The position numbers and the translations under genes are program-made. A DNA stretch of 64,000 nt, from NCBI RefSeq assembly GCF_013426205.1, contig NC_089427.1, positions 3,782,001-3,846,000 of the forward strand. The letters run 5' to 3'. A model generated the notes under the pieces. The model searched no databases. It was not told the origin of the DNA and saw only the letters and a list, made by a program, of their open reading frames with translations. This DNA is from Metarhizium brunneum. Lineage: Eukaryota; Ascomycota; Sordariomycetes; Hypocreales; Clavicipitaceae. Every line of letters starts with the position of its first letter. Position 1 is the stretch's first letter. Below are positions 44,950 through 54,604 of this stretch, one piece after another.

Positions 44950-46464
44950 CTAATTCACCGGACACGGAATAAATTGGGGGTGTACTGTACCCCCTGGAAT
45001 ACGAGTGCGTACATCCGCTCCGAGTTCATCAATGGCCCAGCTCACCGATATGGTCTCTCCCATGGTTGTGACGATGCTGCTTATTTGCTTCATTTCCTCA
45101 AGTCCTGCCTGTCTCTCCGGCGTAATGGAGATGGCTTGGCCAAGTCTGACATGCTTTAATTCTGGGAACTTGTATGGTGCCTGGCGGCCTAGGCAGTAGA
45201 GATCGCCTGTCATAGCCCTGTATACGTACATGACGCGGAGCCTTTGAATATTTGGTGGCAGAAGACGAGAGAGCCGGCCTGGATTCGTTTCAGCATCTGG
45301 GCTCGATGGGCTATAGATGGATGCCTGATCGATGCCGAGCTCCTCGAGCTGTTCGAAATCTCGTAGCAACTCGATGGCGCTGGTATCGTAGGATTCGGCC
45401 AACGAACACTCGACGTAATCCCGGTATTGCTCGTCCGCGTCAAGGCCCTCAATCGTGCGGTGGAAGCCGCAGTTGAAATCAAACCTTCCCCTTGGAAGAT
45501 AGGCAAAGTACAACCGTCGAAGGGTGCGCTTGACGCGCAAAAATGACTCTACTAGCTGCCTGACATTCGAGACGCCGATGGTGGTTTGCTCATAGTATTC
45601 GAGATCCTGTAGCTGGCAACAATAGCCTAGTATTTCATCCAGGTGTTCCGGGTGTGGGCCGTTAATAACCAAGCTACGCAAGTTGGCAAGGGCTAACTCA
45701 AAATGAGGTTGAAATTCCATGTCTAGAATTCGATTCCAGCCTGTGAGATGGCAACAATCCAAGAGATACAAGGTCTGCATATTCGGAGCGGCTGAAAGTA
45801 ATGGTACTGCCTCAGAGAAGAAGTACTGTCCTGAATATCCTCGGATAGCAAGTTTCGCCAGTCGAGACAAATTGATATCAACATTCACAAAGGGTCGCGA
45901 AGGGGTGTTATGTGCGATGAGGAGCATCTCAATATTGGGGGAGAGGGCTATCGCGAGCCCCTCAAGCCAGCGGTGGCCCTCAAGCGATGATAGCGGCTGG
46001 TCTTCGTAGAAGCTATCGACATCTGACAGACTGCTGTCGTCCTCCAGTACCCGCATGCCACACTCCTCTGCCTTGGTTTCAAAAGCGCGCAAAAGATCAA
46101 GGGAGCATCCCTTCACAACATCCGAGTCCACTAGCTGCAGAGCCCTTACATGGCCCGCGAGGTCTGGTCGCTGCATAATTGTTCGAACAAAGAGGGAGAG
46201 CTTGTCATCCCTAGAAGATGCTCGAATGGCATGGTTTAGGCCAAAGCCGGCCGTTGTGGGAAGATTCCCAGTCGCATAGTAGTGGTAAAGCACTGGTTGG
46301 GCGATGACGCTGAGCCGTTTTGATGTGCTACATAGCCGAGACAGCGAGGATTTGTGTGCAAGAACATCGCGCGAGTCTGCATTAGGGAAGACACCTTGGT
46401 GTTGGCAATGAAAGCATAGTTGCTTGCAAATATGTTGGATGATCTCGGTCGGTAGGGAGTCCAT
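44950..46464 (-). CDS. F-box protein with leucine-rich tail
   Basis: Single exon, 504 residues. The first 55 residues form an F-box (MDSLPTEIIQHICKQL, then SSLSRLCSTSKRL and a final helix ending VLYHYY), which binds Skp1 in SCF ubiquitin ligases. The rest contains scattered leucine-rich segments (LSRLAKLAIRGYSG, MQTLYLLDCCHLTG, LRSLVINGPHPEHL, LEELGIDQASI), a typical but irregular substrate-binding part in fungal F-box proteins. No signal peptide or membrane segment is present. F-box genes are expanded in many filamentous fungi, and the target cannot be inferred. The start directly precedes the F-box. Confidence 0.85.
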   Translation of the reverse strand: MDSLPTEIIQHICKQLCFHCQHQGVFPNADSRDVLAHKSSLSRLCSTSKRLSVIAQPVLYHYYATGNLPTTAGFGLNHAIRASSRDDKLSLFVRTIMQRPDLAGHVRALQLVDSDVVKGCSLDLLRAFETKAEECGMRVLEDDSSLSDVDSFYEDQPLSSLEGHRWLEGLAIALSPNIEMLLIAHNTPSRPFVNVDINLSRLAKLAIRGYSGQYFFSEAVPLLSAAPNMQTLYLLDCCHLTGWNRILDMEFQPHFELALANLRSLVINGPHPEHLDEILGYCCQLQDLEYYEQTTIGVSNVRQLVESFLRVKRTLRRLYFAYLPRGRFDFNCGFHRTIEGLDADEQYRDYVECSLAESYDTSAIELLRDFEQLEELGIDQASIYSPSSPDAETNPGRLSRLLPPNIQRLRVMYVYRAMTGDLYCLGRQAPYKFPELKHVRLGQAISITPERQAGLEEMKQISSIVTTMGETISVSWAIDELGADVRTRIPGGTVHPQFIPCPVN

Positions 46465-47007
46465 CCTGAGATGCTTCGTGTTAATAAAAAGGGAATGCCA
46501 ACATGTAGTTACTTTACGGACAAATTGCCTGGCAAAATCAATCTTCCGTGTGGATCCAGCGGCCGACTTGCCGCCACGTTATTGGCCACCAGATTGACCT
46601 TTCGACCAGAAAACGCCGGCTGGGACTTTGTAATTGGTGGGGCAGCCAGAGTCTTGATGATTGGCATTCCGCGGAGCCCGTCACAGGCCAAAGCGGACAA
46701 AGGGACATGGAGAGCCGGACGAGGGAAAAAAGGCGTGCGAGTTCAGTCGAGTATAACATAGAAATCATCCTGTAAACGGATAAAGCCGGATTAAACCGGA
46801 AGTTTGATAGAATTGATGCAACAAACTTTGAAAGCACATAATAGCTCTCTAGAGCCTTTGTAAGCAGCAGTCAAATTCTCCTCTATATAGTTTCCATCGA
46901 GGACCAGCTCACTGTTCAATTTGACATATAGCTAACTACTTCGTAATACGTCCCAAACGTACCGAGTACATAGCCTCACCTATTGCTCAGTCTCAATAAA
47001 CGCACTG
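46465..47007. other. Intergenic between divergent F-box and hydratase genes
   Basis: Shared promoter region. No gene supported, although one frame (46471-46761, +) is open. Confidence 0.45.
46884..46890 (+). promoter_or_regulatory. TATA box of the enoyl-CoA hydratase gene
   Basis: TATATAG in CCTCTATATAG, about 120 bases before the start codon at 47008, with a pyrimidine/adenine-rich leader after it. Confidence 0.5.
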
Positions 47008-47856
47008 ATGGACGGCATGGCAACCGACAAACCTCAAGCCGTGCAGATCAACAAGACCGAGCATGGCATAACAACCATCACCATCAACCGCTTCCATCGC
47101 CGAAACGCAATCGACGGCCCCACGGCTAAGGAACTAACAGACGCATTCCTCGCATTCGAAGCGGATCCCACGCAAAAGGTGTGCGTGTTCCACGGCGCCA
47201 ACGGCACCTTTTGCGCCGGCTTCGACTTACACGAGGTCGCCAAGTATCACAGCACAGAATCCAGCTCCGGCGCAGCAGGCTACAAAGGCCCCATCATAGA
47301 CGCCAACCACCGTGTGCAAGGCCGCAACATCGGGCCCATTGGTCCCTCGAGGATGCAGATACTCAAGCCCGTCATCTGCGCAGTGGCCGGGCACGCCGTC
47401 GCCGGCGGCCTGGAGCTCTCCCTCCTGGGCGACATGCGTGTGGCCGAAGAGGACGCCGTGTTTGGCGTCTTTTGCCGGCGCTTTGGCGTGCCGCTTATTG
47501 ACGGCGGGACGGTGCGTCTGCAAGCCATTGTCGGCTTGGGGCGAGCGTTGGATATGATTCTCACCGGGAGGCCCGTGTCGGCGCAGGAGGCCTTGCAGAT
47601 GGGCCTTGCGAACCGCGTGGTTCCGAGGGGGCAGTCTTTGCAAGAAGCGACCAAGATTGCGGAGCAGTTGCTTGCGTTCCCGCAGGAGTGCATGAATGTT
47701 GATAGGGCGAATTGCTACTACGCGGCTTATAATGCCACTTCGTTTGAGGACGGTTTGAGGAACGAGTTTGATGAGGGCGTTGGTGTGATCACGACGGAGA
47801 GTGTGAGAGGAGCGGCTAGGTTCGCTGCTGGCGCTGGACGACATGGGTCTTTTTAA
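47008..47856 (+). CDS. Enoyl-CoA hydratase/isomerase family protein
   Basis: Single exon, 282 residues. The crotonase fold is evident: first oxyanion-hole segment GTFCAGFDL at about 70-78, second one AGHAVAGGLELSLLGD at about 130-145 with a glutamate in the usual catalytic position, then the FGVPLIDGGTVRL and GLANRVVP segments. The length is normal. There is no clear peroxisomal or mitochondrial signal, and the C-terminus (GRHGSF) is not a standard PTS1. It could hydrate enoyl-CoA or act on pathway thioesters. Its neighbourhood with methyltransferases, a P450 relic and a hydrolase suggests a tailoring or precursor role, which is inference. The start could also be the second methionine at 47017. 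Confidence 0.88.
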   Translation: MDGMATDKPQAVQINKTEHGITTITINRFHRRNAIDGPTAKELTDAFLAFEADPTQKVCVFHGANGTFCAGFDLHEVAKYHSTESSSGAAGYKGPIIDANHRVQGRNIGPIGPSRMQILKPVICAVAGHAVAGGLELSLLGDMRVAEEDAVFGVFCRRFGVPLIDGGTVRLQAIVGLGRALDMILTGRPVSAQEALQMGLANRVVPRGQSLQEATKIAEQLLAFPQECMNVDRANCYYAAYNATSFEDGLRNEFDEGVGVITTESVRGAARFAAGAGRHGSF

Positions 47857-48033
47857 AAAGATGGCGCAGTACGGTGAGAAATAAGAACGGGTAGGAGACC
47901 TAGTATACATGGGCAGACAGCCTTCAAGTTTGTCAGAAATGAATATTTGTGAGTGCCATACCTCGTAGACCATCGTATCGCAGAAGTGGTCCATCATCAC
48001 CTACATGAAAGGTAAGAGAAGTGATTCGAGGGT
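47857..48033. other. Short gap between convergent genes
   Basis: 3' flanks of the hydratase and the methyltransferase. Nothing else is seen. Confidence 0.6.
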
Positions 48034-48120
48034 TCAATTCTTCCACACTATCAATAAACCCATGACTGGATTCGCCTCTCGAATGTTGTACTCCTCGCCC
48101 GTCAGGTTAAATTGTTCAAT

Positions 48121-48834
48121 CTATTTGTCCTTGAACCCGAGTTCCTGAATACCTTCAGGTATCCACCGCAGCTTCCCTCGGAATCCTCCTTCTCTGGCGG
48201 CAGCCTCATACACAGACTTCTTCATATGCGCTGCCAACAAGGACACGTCCTCGTTTAGGTGTATACGCGATCTCCAGCCCGACCCCTCATCAATCTCCTT
48301 GATGTACTCCAGACGCGGCCACATTCTGTCCAACGGGGGGCGACTATATGCTTTCTTGCGCGCGACCAAGTCTTCAGCGGGATGAGGCACCACGCCCACA
48401 AACACCCCGTCATGGCTGAGATTATGCGCAATAGTTGCAAACATTGCTACCAACCCGGACCGTTTCTCGGTGTAATTCAAAAACCAGCCGCCAAAAGCAC
48501 AGTCGAAGAAGCCGATTGACTTGTCGGGAGCATAGGACGTGGAGATAGTACCGTCCCCAAGCACGAAACGAACGCGGTCGCTGTCACTGGTCGACAGGCT
48601 TTTGGACGCAATGCCCAGCATGACTGGAGAGATATCCATCGCTGTTATCGTTAAGGTGGTCCACGACAATATTTCCTGGGTGTAGAATCCCGTGCCACAG
48701 GCAAACTCGACAATCTTGGCATTCGGTTTGAGCAGTGGTCGGATGGCCCTCCTCACCATGGCAAGCTCCATTTGTTTGAAGAGGAGTTCGCCTACGACAA
48801 GATACGAAGATCCAATAGAGTCGTACTGTGTCAT
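48121..48834 (-). CDS. SAM-dependent methyltransferase, copy 1, with early stop
   Basis: Single exon, 237 residues. Class I methyltransferase with motif I VEFACGTGFYT at about 41-51, an acidic AMDIS after the second strand, and conserved GGWFLNY and VVPHPAEDL segments shared with the second copy at 53813-54604. Both begin MTQYDS. The stop TAG at 48121-48123 is followed in the same frame by 28 more codons (48120-48037) that match the end of copy 2 (FNLTGEEYNIREANP against FDLTSDEWQIREANP), then TGA at 48034-48036. The gene was therefore recently shortened by one nonsense change, or the stop is read through. A 32-bp intron could remove it but is too short for this organism. It probably methylates a small molecule. 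Confidence 0.85.
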   Translation of the reverse strand: MTQYDSIGSSYLVVGELLFKQMELAMVRRAIRPLLKPNAKIVEFACGTGFYTQEILSWTTLTITAMDISPVMLGIASKSLSTSDSDRVRFVLGDGTISTSYAPDKSIGFFDCAFGGWFLNYTEKRSGLVAMFATIAHNLSHDGVFVGVVPHPAEDLVARKKAYSRPPLDRMWPRLEYIKEIDEGSGWRSRIHLNEDVSLLAAHMKKSVYEAAAREGGFRGKLRWIPEGIQELGFKDK

Positions 48835-49389
48835 CTTGATGTGAATCTATGGTTTTGAGGAAACGTCGTCAAAATTTCGAGTCAATTTACAGTAAGAATC
48901 AAAATTTGAGGTACAGAGCTGAAATGTTGGGAGACGGAGAATAACGGCGATATTATATAAAGTAGCAGGTGTTTGAAAAACAGACAGAATCAACGCTTGA
49001 TTGTCTCGTTTAAGGCTTGGAAAAAGCGGCCGTAAAAAGCAACGACTTACCCCATGTCGATGTAGCTGTAGCCGGTGGACGCAAAAGTTCCCACGGCTCG
49101 CGGCTGCATCAATAGCGTAACGAGGTGGCCAGAAACTCGGTCTCGTCCATGGGAACATGAGACAAATTACACAATAGCGTAAACGCAGAAGGCTCGACGG
49201 TCGCTGAACGCTGGCTGTGCGATAGGTGACGTGGCAGGCCTTATGCATAAATCCGGCCGAAGGGTAGGAGTTGGACTTGTTTAATTGATTTCTTAACGCG
49301 CCGCTCATAAGGTCATTGAATCCAACAGCCCCGACCAAAAAAGCTAGACTTTTCCTTCACAGCTTTCCTTCTCACAACCAGGGGCGCGG
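48835..49389. other. Intergenic
   Basis: Promoter side of the methyltransferase. A minus-strand frame at 48847-49338 is open but shows no domain. Confidence 0.45.
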
Positions 49390-50460
49390 AAAGACATATA
49401 TGGAGGTTCAATTGGAGGAGAAAACCCTGAGTCTTATCGCGGCCCAGCTTCAATGGAGTTGTTTTGGAAGATCTTTCCGCTTTAGAGAGGGACACGCCAA
49501 AAGCTTTCCGAGGCTTCCTGGCTGACGGATTTTCTGTCAGTAGCCTCAAAAGCACGAGAGGGCAGTTATGAGGCATACAAATATCATGATTGAACAACTA
49601 CAAAGACACTTTGAACAGGATGTTAGCAATCAACGTCAGTGGGGTGTGTGAATGAAGAATGCATTTCCAGAGGCAATGCATTCGACTTGGCCGCATGGTT
49701 CACCTGGACCACCTTCGACATTGTGGGTGATTTGACCCTCGGAGAAAGCTTTTCCAGCTTGGAAAACCTGGACACAGGATTATACGTCCGGTTCATGTTC
49801 AATCCTTGCGCGTGGGGGGCCCAAGCCGTTGTGCTGTGGTATCTAGATCAGAGAGATTTGGCAGAAGCACAGAGGTATTTTTTGAGGAGGAACATGTCGA
49901 AAGCTCTGGAGGAAACAAACATGGTGCTATCAAAGCGGATGGACAGTGCGAAGGAGAAGGACGATCTAATTGGGCCCGTTATCAAGGCGAAAGAAAGGGC
50001 GGCCAGACCCAACCCGTCACTCATTATGCCATATTTTATGGGTTCTTGACAGCACATGACGTTTATTGCCGTTGCACGACCTGAAAATTATATAGGAACT
50101 GAAGTTTGACCGCGTGCTTGCTACTGCAAACGGCCTGATTGTTGCTAGGGCAGAAGCTACGTCATTGGCTTTATCGTCATTCGCCTCTTGTATGGTTAGC
50201 AGCGACATGTGTAACTAGAGCCATGGATGAGATTCAATCTGCATTTGAGCGAACATCTCCCAAAGCCATTCAGGTTCCATGTGTTGGAGGATTCGCAGCC
50301 CTTTCTGGTAGGACCGAGAAGCTGTGTTGGAAAAAAGTACATGGATTTTGCATATCCCCATCACGACAGGAAGCCAACCTCCCTTTACTAGACTTTGTAC
50401 CAGAAGATACACCAGACATCTTCTGGAAGAAGAAACCTTTGTTAATTCAGTGAAAACCCG
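49390..50460 (+). pseudogene. Cytochrome P450 pseudogene
   Basis: Pieces of one P450 occur in order but in different frames. Near 49567-49650 there is a helix like the usual MIEQLQRHFE; at 49684-49780 the block FDLAAWFTWTTFDIVGDLTLG; at about 50105-50215 the I-helix region with ARAEATSLALSS (normally AGSETT); at 50302-50331 the heme loop FLVGPRSCVG with its cysteine ligand. Stops and frameshifts separate the pieces, and the acidic-Thr pair of the I-helix has drifted. No intact enzyme is possible. It lies between the two methyltransferases and probably belonged with them. Confidence 0.8.
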
Positions 50461-52087
50461 CCACCCCATCCCTCCAAAAACATCCAAAAGTCCGCTGCAA
50501 AATCCCTGCGCCACGCGGAGGTTAGACTATCGTATACGCCTGCATCTAAACCTTGGAGGACTTCAAATTATCAATGAGCCTCCTGTCGTTGCTTCATCAC
50601 ACACATGAGCCATTCCGCACCAGACGTCATCTACGTAGCTCTCACACTAACCATTGCTGGAAGGGCTGTCAATTCGACTGATTGTCCGACCATCTGTCAG
50701 AAAGCACAATCCATGGCCAAGCCACCAACTCTTATAGCCACGTCTGGCCCAATTGGGAAGTGGCCAACCCATCCTCTCTCTCCTTGGCTGCCGGGCGCCA
50801 TCGTGTCAATCGTGGATGCATGTGTGGAGAAATGTCTACAGAGCACTTCCATGTTGGTCCGTGAGCCCGATTCATGCAGCCATCCAAGTGGCGCCATTGA
50901 CATCAATGGGACATGGAAGAACAATAGAGCTGCAAAGCACTAAAAGAGCTCAGCTGCAGCTGGTGTGCTGGGAGCTCGACCTCCGCCCGAGCAGATCAAC
51001 GTATATTGTCTCGAGCTCCGCGCCAGGCTGGCCTTTATCGACTTTTCATCTTCGAATTCATCACGCTACCAGTAGTATGCCATTCCGTGGCCACGCAAAA
51101 CTTTCTCATATCAGACAACAATGTTGACTGCCGTGCTGGGTGTCATGAGCGCAGCAACTGGCGCTTGGTTGGTGTCCTACATCATTGACGTTGCTGAGCT
51201 TCTCCCCGACGAAGACGGGGATATGCTTCGCGAAGCTATTCCCACAGCTCATCGTGAGCAAATCCCTTGGCTTCCATCTTGCTTCGCCTTGTCGCTAACC
51301 CTTGCATCAGTAAGAGAACCTAGACTGGCCGGGGCCGGATGCAGACAGGGAAAGCTCCTTCATGGGCTTCACGACAATATTAGAAGCCAGTGAACGTGAA
51401 AGATGAGCACTATTCCTCATTTAACTACAGTCACTGGGACGTGGGTTTGAAGCCGTCTTTCCCGCTTCTCTGGCGTTGGGAAGACGATCCAACGACGTGT
51501 GTGTATTGCAATGAGCCTGCGACGCTGCATATGTATACGAGGGGATGGCCAAATATATAATAATTCGGAGCATTTTTTGAAGAGTCAGGAGATAAACACT
51601 TTTTGTCGCACGCTTGACGTCGTCAAGTATGTTGGGATAGGTTCCACGACCAAGACGGAGAGGTTCGTTGACGACCCTTCTCCGCCGTGGCCTGCGCCAC
51701 GTAAAAGACGCAGAAACACAAGGCTACTAATAGTTTCTACCAAGCAGATGTACCTGATAGTTAATCTGAATGCATTTCATGTTCGATTGTCACCTATCCA
51801 GTCTCCGAGTCTAGCCATCGCTTTGCGTGGATCGAAATCTTGCCAGTCCACACATAAAGGCGAGCTCTTCATCAGTCCTCTCCAGCTGGCTTCTTTCCAG
51901 GAAGGTCTTAAGATCCCAATGACCACAGCAGATAATCAACGATTCTTGCCTTTTGACTCAGGTCAGGGACGTTGCACCCTGGTACTCATCTAGATATAAA
52001 TCGGTCATCTTCTACCCCTCCCCACGGTAGTTCACATCAAAACAAGCAACCATGCAGCAAAGCTATTAATTCCCCATCATGCGTTGA
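50461..52087. other. Gene-poor stretch between P450 relic and hydrolase
   Basis: Open frames at 50605-50943 and 51121-51393 (+) and 51499-51993 (+) show no domain I can name. They may be further decayed cluster genes. Confidence 0.4.
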
Positions 52088-53350
52088 TCAGTGGCTCTGC
52101 AGCCACTGGTATACCCTATCCGCAATCTCCAGGTTATTCTTCTCCATAAAGAACATGTGTCCGTTGCCGTGAATGCCCTCCTCGCCCAGATCCGCATGCT
52201 CCACCTCCACGCCAACTTGCTCCAGATACTTGACGGTGCAGTAATCATACGGCGCATGAAACGACGCCTCGCCGGTAACAACAAGCTGTGGGATTCTGCC
52301 CAGGTTTGTCAGCTTCTTCGCCGGGGCCTTTTGCATGATGCACTCGTCGTGGTGGGCGTCGATTGCCGGCTCGACCACGGTCTCCATGTTGTCGGCATTC
52401 TCGCCCGCCGACGGCTCGTACCCGATGGCGAGGTCGGTGAGGCCAAAGGCAAACGCTGGCTCGTTGCCAAACGGCGGTCGGAGGGTGAATGGCGGACCGG
52501 ACGGCTCGAGCTGCACGATGCCCTTGACCAGGTGTGGGCGCATGTCTCCGACCCTCCAGCCTGCTCAATCGTTAACCATTTCAGCAAGTCATGAGATATT
52601 GAAACCGGGAGACAATACCGTATGCCCCCGCCTGCGAGTGACTGATGATATAACAGTCGCCTACGAGGTCTACCAAGGCCGAATATGCCTGGGCATTCTC
52701 CTCTTCGCCTATGAAGCGGTCCTTTCGGAACTGCACCTGGCTCCTGTAGAAAGCGTCGAAAGTTGGGTCGCCGGCGCGGCCGGTGCCGGGCCATTGCGTG
52801 TGAAGCTTCGCCTGCGGCCACTGGTTGCCGTTGTGTGCTACGTCGGTGAAGATGTCAGAGACAGAATCGGGGGGGCCGATGTACCCGATGCTCCCGTGTC
52901 CGGGAAACCAGAAGGAGCGGCCGCGTGCAGGCTGGTCAGAGAGGTAGACGGTGTGACCTTTGGAGATGAAGTAGGATGCCCATCCTGGCCGCCCGTCTGG
53001 CGTATCAAGGAAATTGGTACCCGTCTGGGCCGCGCCGGCGATGAAGATGATGGGAAGTGGTGGGTTCGCCGGGGCCGGGTTGGGGGAAAGCTTCTCGACG
53101 TAGATTTGCCCCGTCATGGCCATTGATGTGGAATTGGTTGCATTGTCCTGCTTCTCCCGTCTTAGAGACGCGTAAAACCAGAGGTGGAATCCATACTTGC
53201 CGTCACATTTGTGTACTGTCCGCCAACGTAGAGAACCTCGCGTTTGGGAACAATGTCGACAAGCTGGGAACCATTGGCCTGCGCATGGCCTCCCAGCAAG
53301 GCAACTTGGGTCAAATGCGTGAGAGAAGTAAACGTGCCAAGGTTGACCAT
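52088..53350 (-). CDS. Alpha/beta hydrolase (esterase-like)
   Basis: Exons 53350-53207, 53147-52619 and 52560-52088 give 381 residues; the introns are 59 and 58 bp. The second exon holds the strand-loop PIIFIAGAAQTGTN (oxyanion hole) and the nucleophile elbow IISHSQAG with the active serine. Exon 3 brings the acid/histidine half, closing with GIHGNGHMFFMEKNN, where the histidine completes the triad. A weakly hydrophobic N-terminus may be a leader or may indicate an unseen upstream exon. The first splice (GTGACG donor) is the least certain. Fungal relatives are annotated as esterases of unknown substrate. It stands between the P450 relic and the second methyltransferase. Confidence 0.82.
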
Positions 53351-53578
53351 TCTGCAAAGGCTCCGCGGAGGAGACGTCAACTGGTTTGTAGGTGGAAAGG
53401 ATTGTAGAAGAGGAACATGGCATGGGGCGGTAAGAAATTAGCGGATCGATTGATGTTTGTCTGTGGCTTCACAGGTGATTTTCGGGTTAGGGTTATACAT
53501 ACCTCGGGACGCGCTCGTGCATACCCAGAAGCAACCACCAAAATAGAAATGACTTGCCTACTGATATTATTCTGACTT

Positions 53579-53629
53579 CTTCCGAGATGTAAGAATTCTT
53601 CCGAGATGTAAGAATTCTTCCGAGATGTA
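53579..53629. repeat. 19-bp tandem repeat, 2.7 copies
   Basis: The unit CTTCCGAGATGTAAGAATT starts at 53579, 53598 and 53617, the last copy being partial. The copies are identical, so the array is young. It lies between the hydrolase promoter and the end of the second methyltransferase gene. Confidence 0.85.
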
Positions 53630-53812
53630 TCACTAAATATCTAGATCGAGATGCTAGCTTAGTTTTCACGAGGCCCTGGACGAAGGGATCAAGAGGCCAT
53701 GTCAACCCACAGTATACAGAGCTTGAAGGTATGCTTCAACAGACTTATTTTTCCGAAGCTTCAATGTTATTACAAGTAATGACTAATAGTATGCTGAGGA
53801 TAACTAATGCTT

Positions 53813-54604
53813 CTATTTCCAGGCAATCAGGATTCCAAAGTGAGGGTTTGCCTCCCTTATTTGCCACTCATCACTAGTCAAGTCAAACCGTCGTTTCCAA
53901 ACATCATCTAGCAAAAATTCACGCCTCCATTCTAACCGTCCTTGAAAGCCACCAAGTCTGGCCGCTTCTTCGTACACCTCTCGCTTCATGTGCCATGTCA
54001 TGAAATCGACGCCATTATTATCCAGGAGCACCCGGAGGCCGTAACCGTCGCCCGATTCCAGAGGTTCTGTATACTTGTTTCTCGGAAACATTCTATTAAA
54101 CGGTGGCTTATTATACATTTCACCTCGAGCACCCACATCATCGGTCGGATGAGGCACTATGGCTATAAAGGGTGCGCCGGGGCGAAGGTTTTGCGCCATG
54201 TTTCTAAACATGGCTCTCAACTGGGCTTTGTTCTCGGCGTAGTTTAAAAACCAAGCGCCAAACGCCAGATAAAAATAACACGAGCTGTGGTCGGGTGCAA
54301 ATGACTGAGTCTCGGTACCGTCTGCCGCAACGAGTCGCAAGTTTCCGGCCTCGATGTGATGATGTGCTCGAATGGCAGCCTCGGCAAGCATGGGACGAGA
54401 TATGTCAACGGCCGTCATGTCCGTGACACCCCAATCGAAAAATCTTGACGTGTAGCAGCCAGTGCCACACGCTAATTCGAGTACTTTCATTCCGGGCCGT
54501 AGTAACGGGCTGACTGCTCGGTAAACGTTCTCCCATTCCATTTGTCTATAGGGTAGCGTGTCAAACACGTCGTATGTCGAGCTCAGGGAATCATATTGAG
54601 TCAT
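53813..54604 (-). CDS. SAM-dependent methyltransferase, copy 2
   Basis: Single exon. The start chosen at 54604 gives 263 residues beginning MTQYDS, matching copy 1; the frame is open 54 codons further upstream, but that part lacks similarity. Motif I is LELACGTGCYT (about 40-50), followed by AVDIS and the shared AFGAWFLNYAE and IVPHPTDD segments. The C-terminus ends REANPHFGILIAWK, intact here and cut off by a stop in copy 1. It is a class I methyltransferase of the type found in secondary-metabolite clusters. The acceptor molecule is unknown. The pair arose by duplication and has diverged well beyond recent copying. Confidence 0.85.
   Translation of the reverse strand: MTQYDSLSSTYDVFDTLPYRQMEWENVYRAVSPLLRPGMKVLELACGTGCYTSRFFDWGVTDMTAVDISRPMLAEAAIRAHHHIEAGNLRLVAADGTETQSFAPDHSSCYFYLAFGAWFLNYAENKAQLRAMFRNMAQNLRPGAPFIAIVPHPTDDVGARGEMYNKPPFNRMFPRNKYTEPLESGDGYGLRVLLDNNGVDFMTWHMKREVYEEAARLGGFQGRLEWRREFLLDDVWKRRFDLTSDEWQIREANPHFGILIAWK

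Noticed and set aside
46471..46761. Frame containing GWDFVIGGAA, loosely like a flavoprotein start
   Set aside because: The glycine pattern is incomplete and nothing downstream matches a flavin enzyme.
47227..48000. Long minus-strand frame (257 codons)
   Set aside because: It lies antisense to the enoyl-CoA hydratase and has no domain of its own.
48028..48050. GGTTCAATTC, like a tRNA T-loop
   Set aside because: No acceptor or anticodon stem around it; it belongs to the end of the methyltransferase reading frame.
48122..48154. Possible 32-bp intron that would remove the methyltransferase stop codon
   Set aside because: Other introns here are 47 bp or longer and no branch site fits; a nonsense change is simpler.
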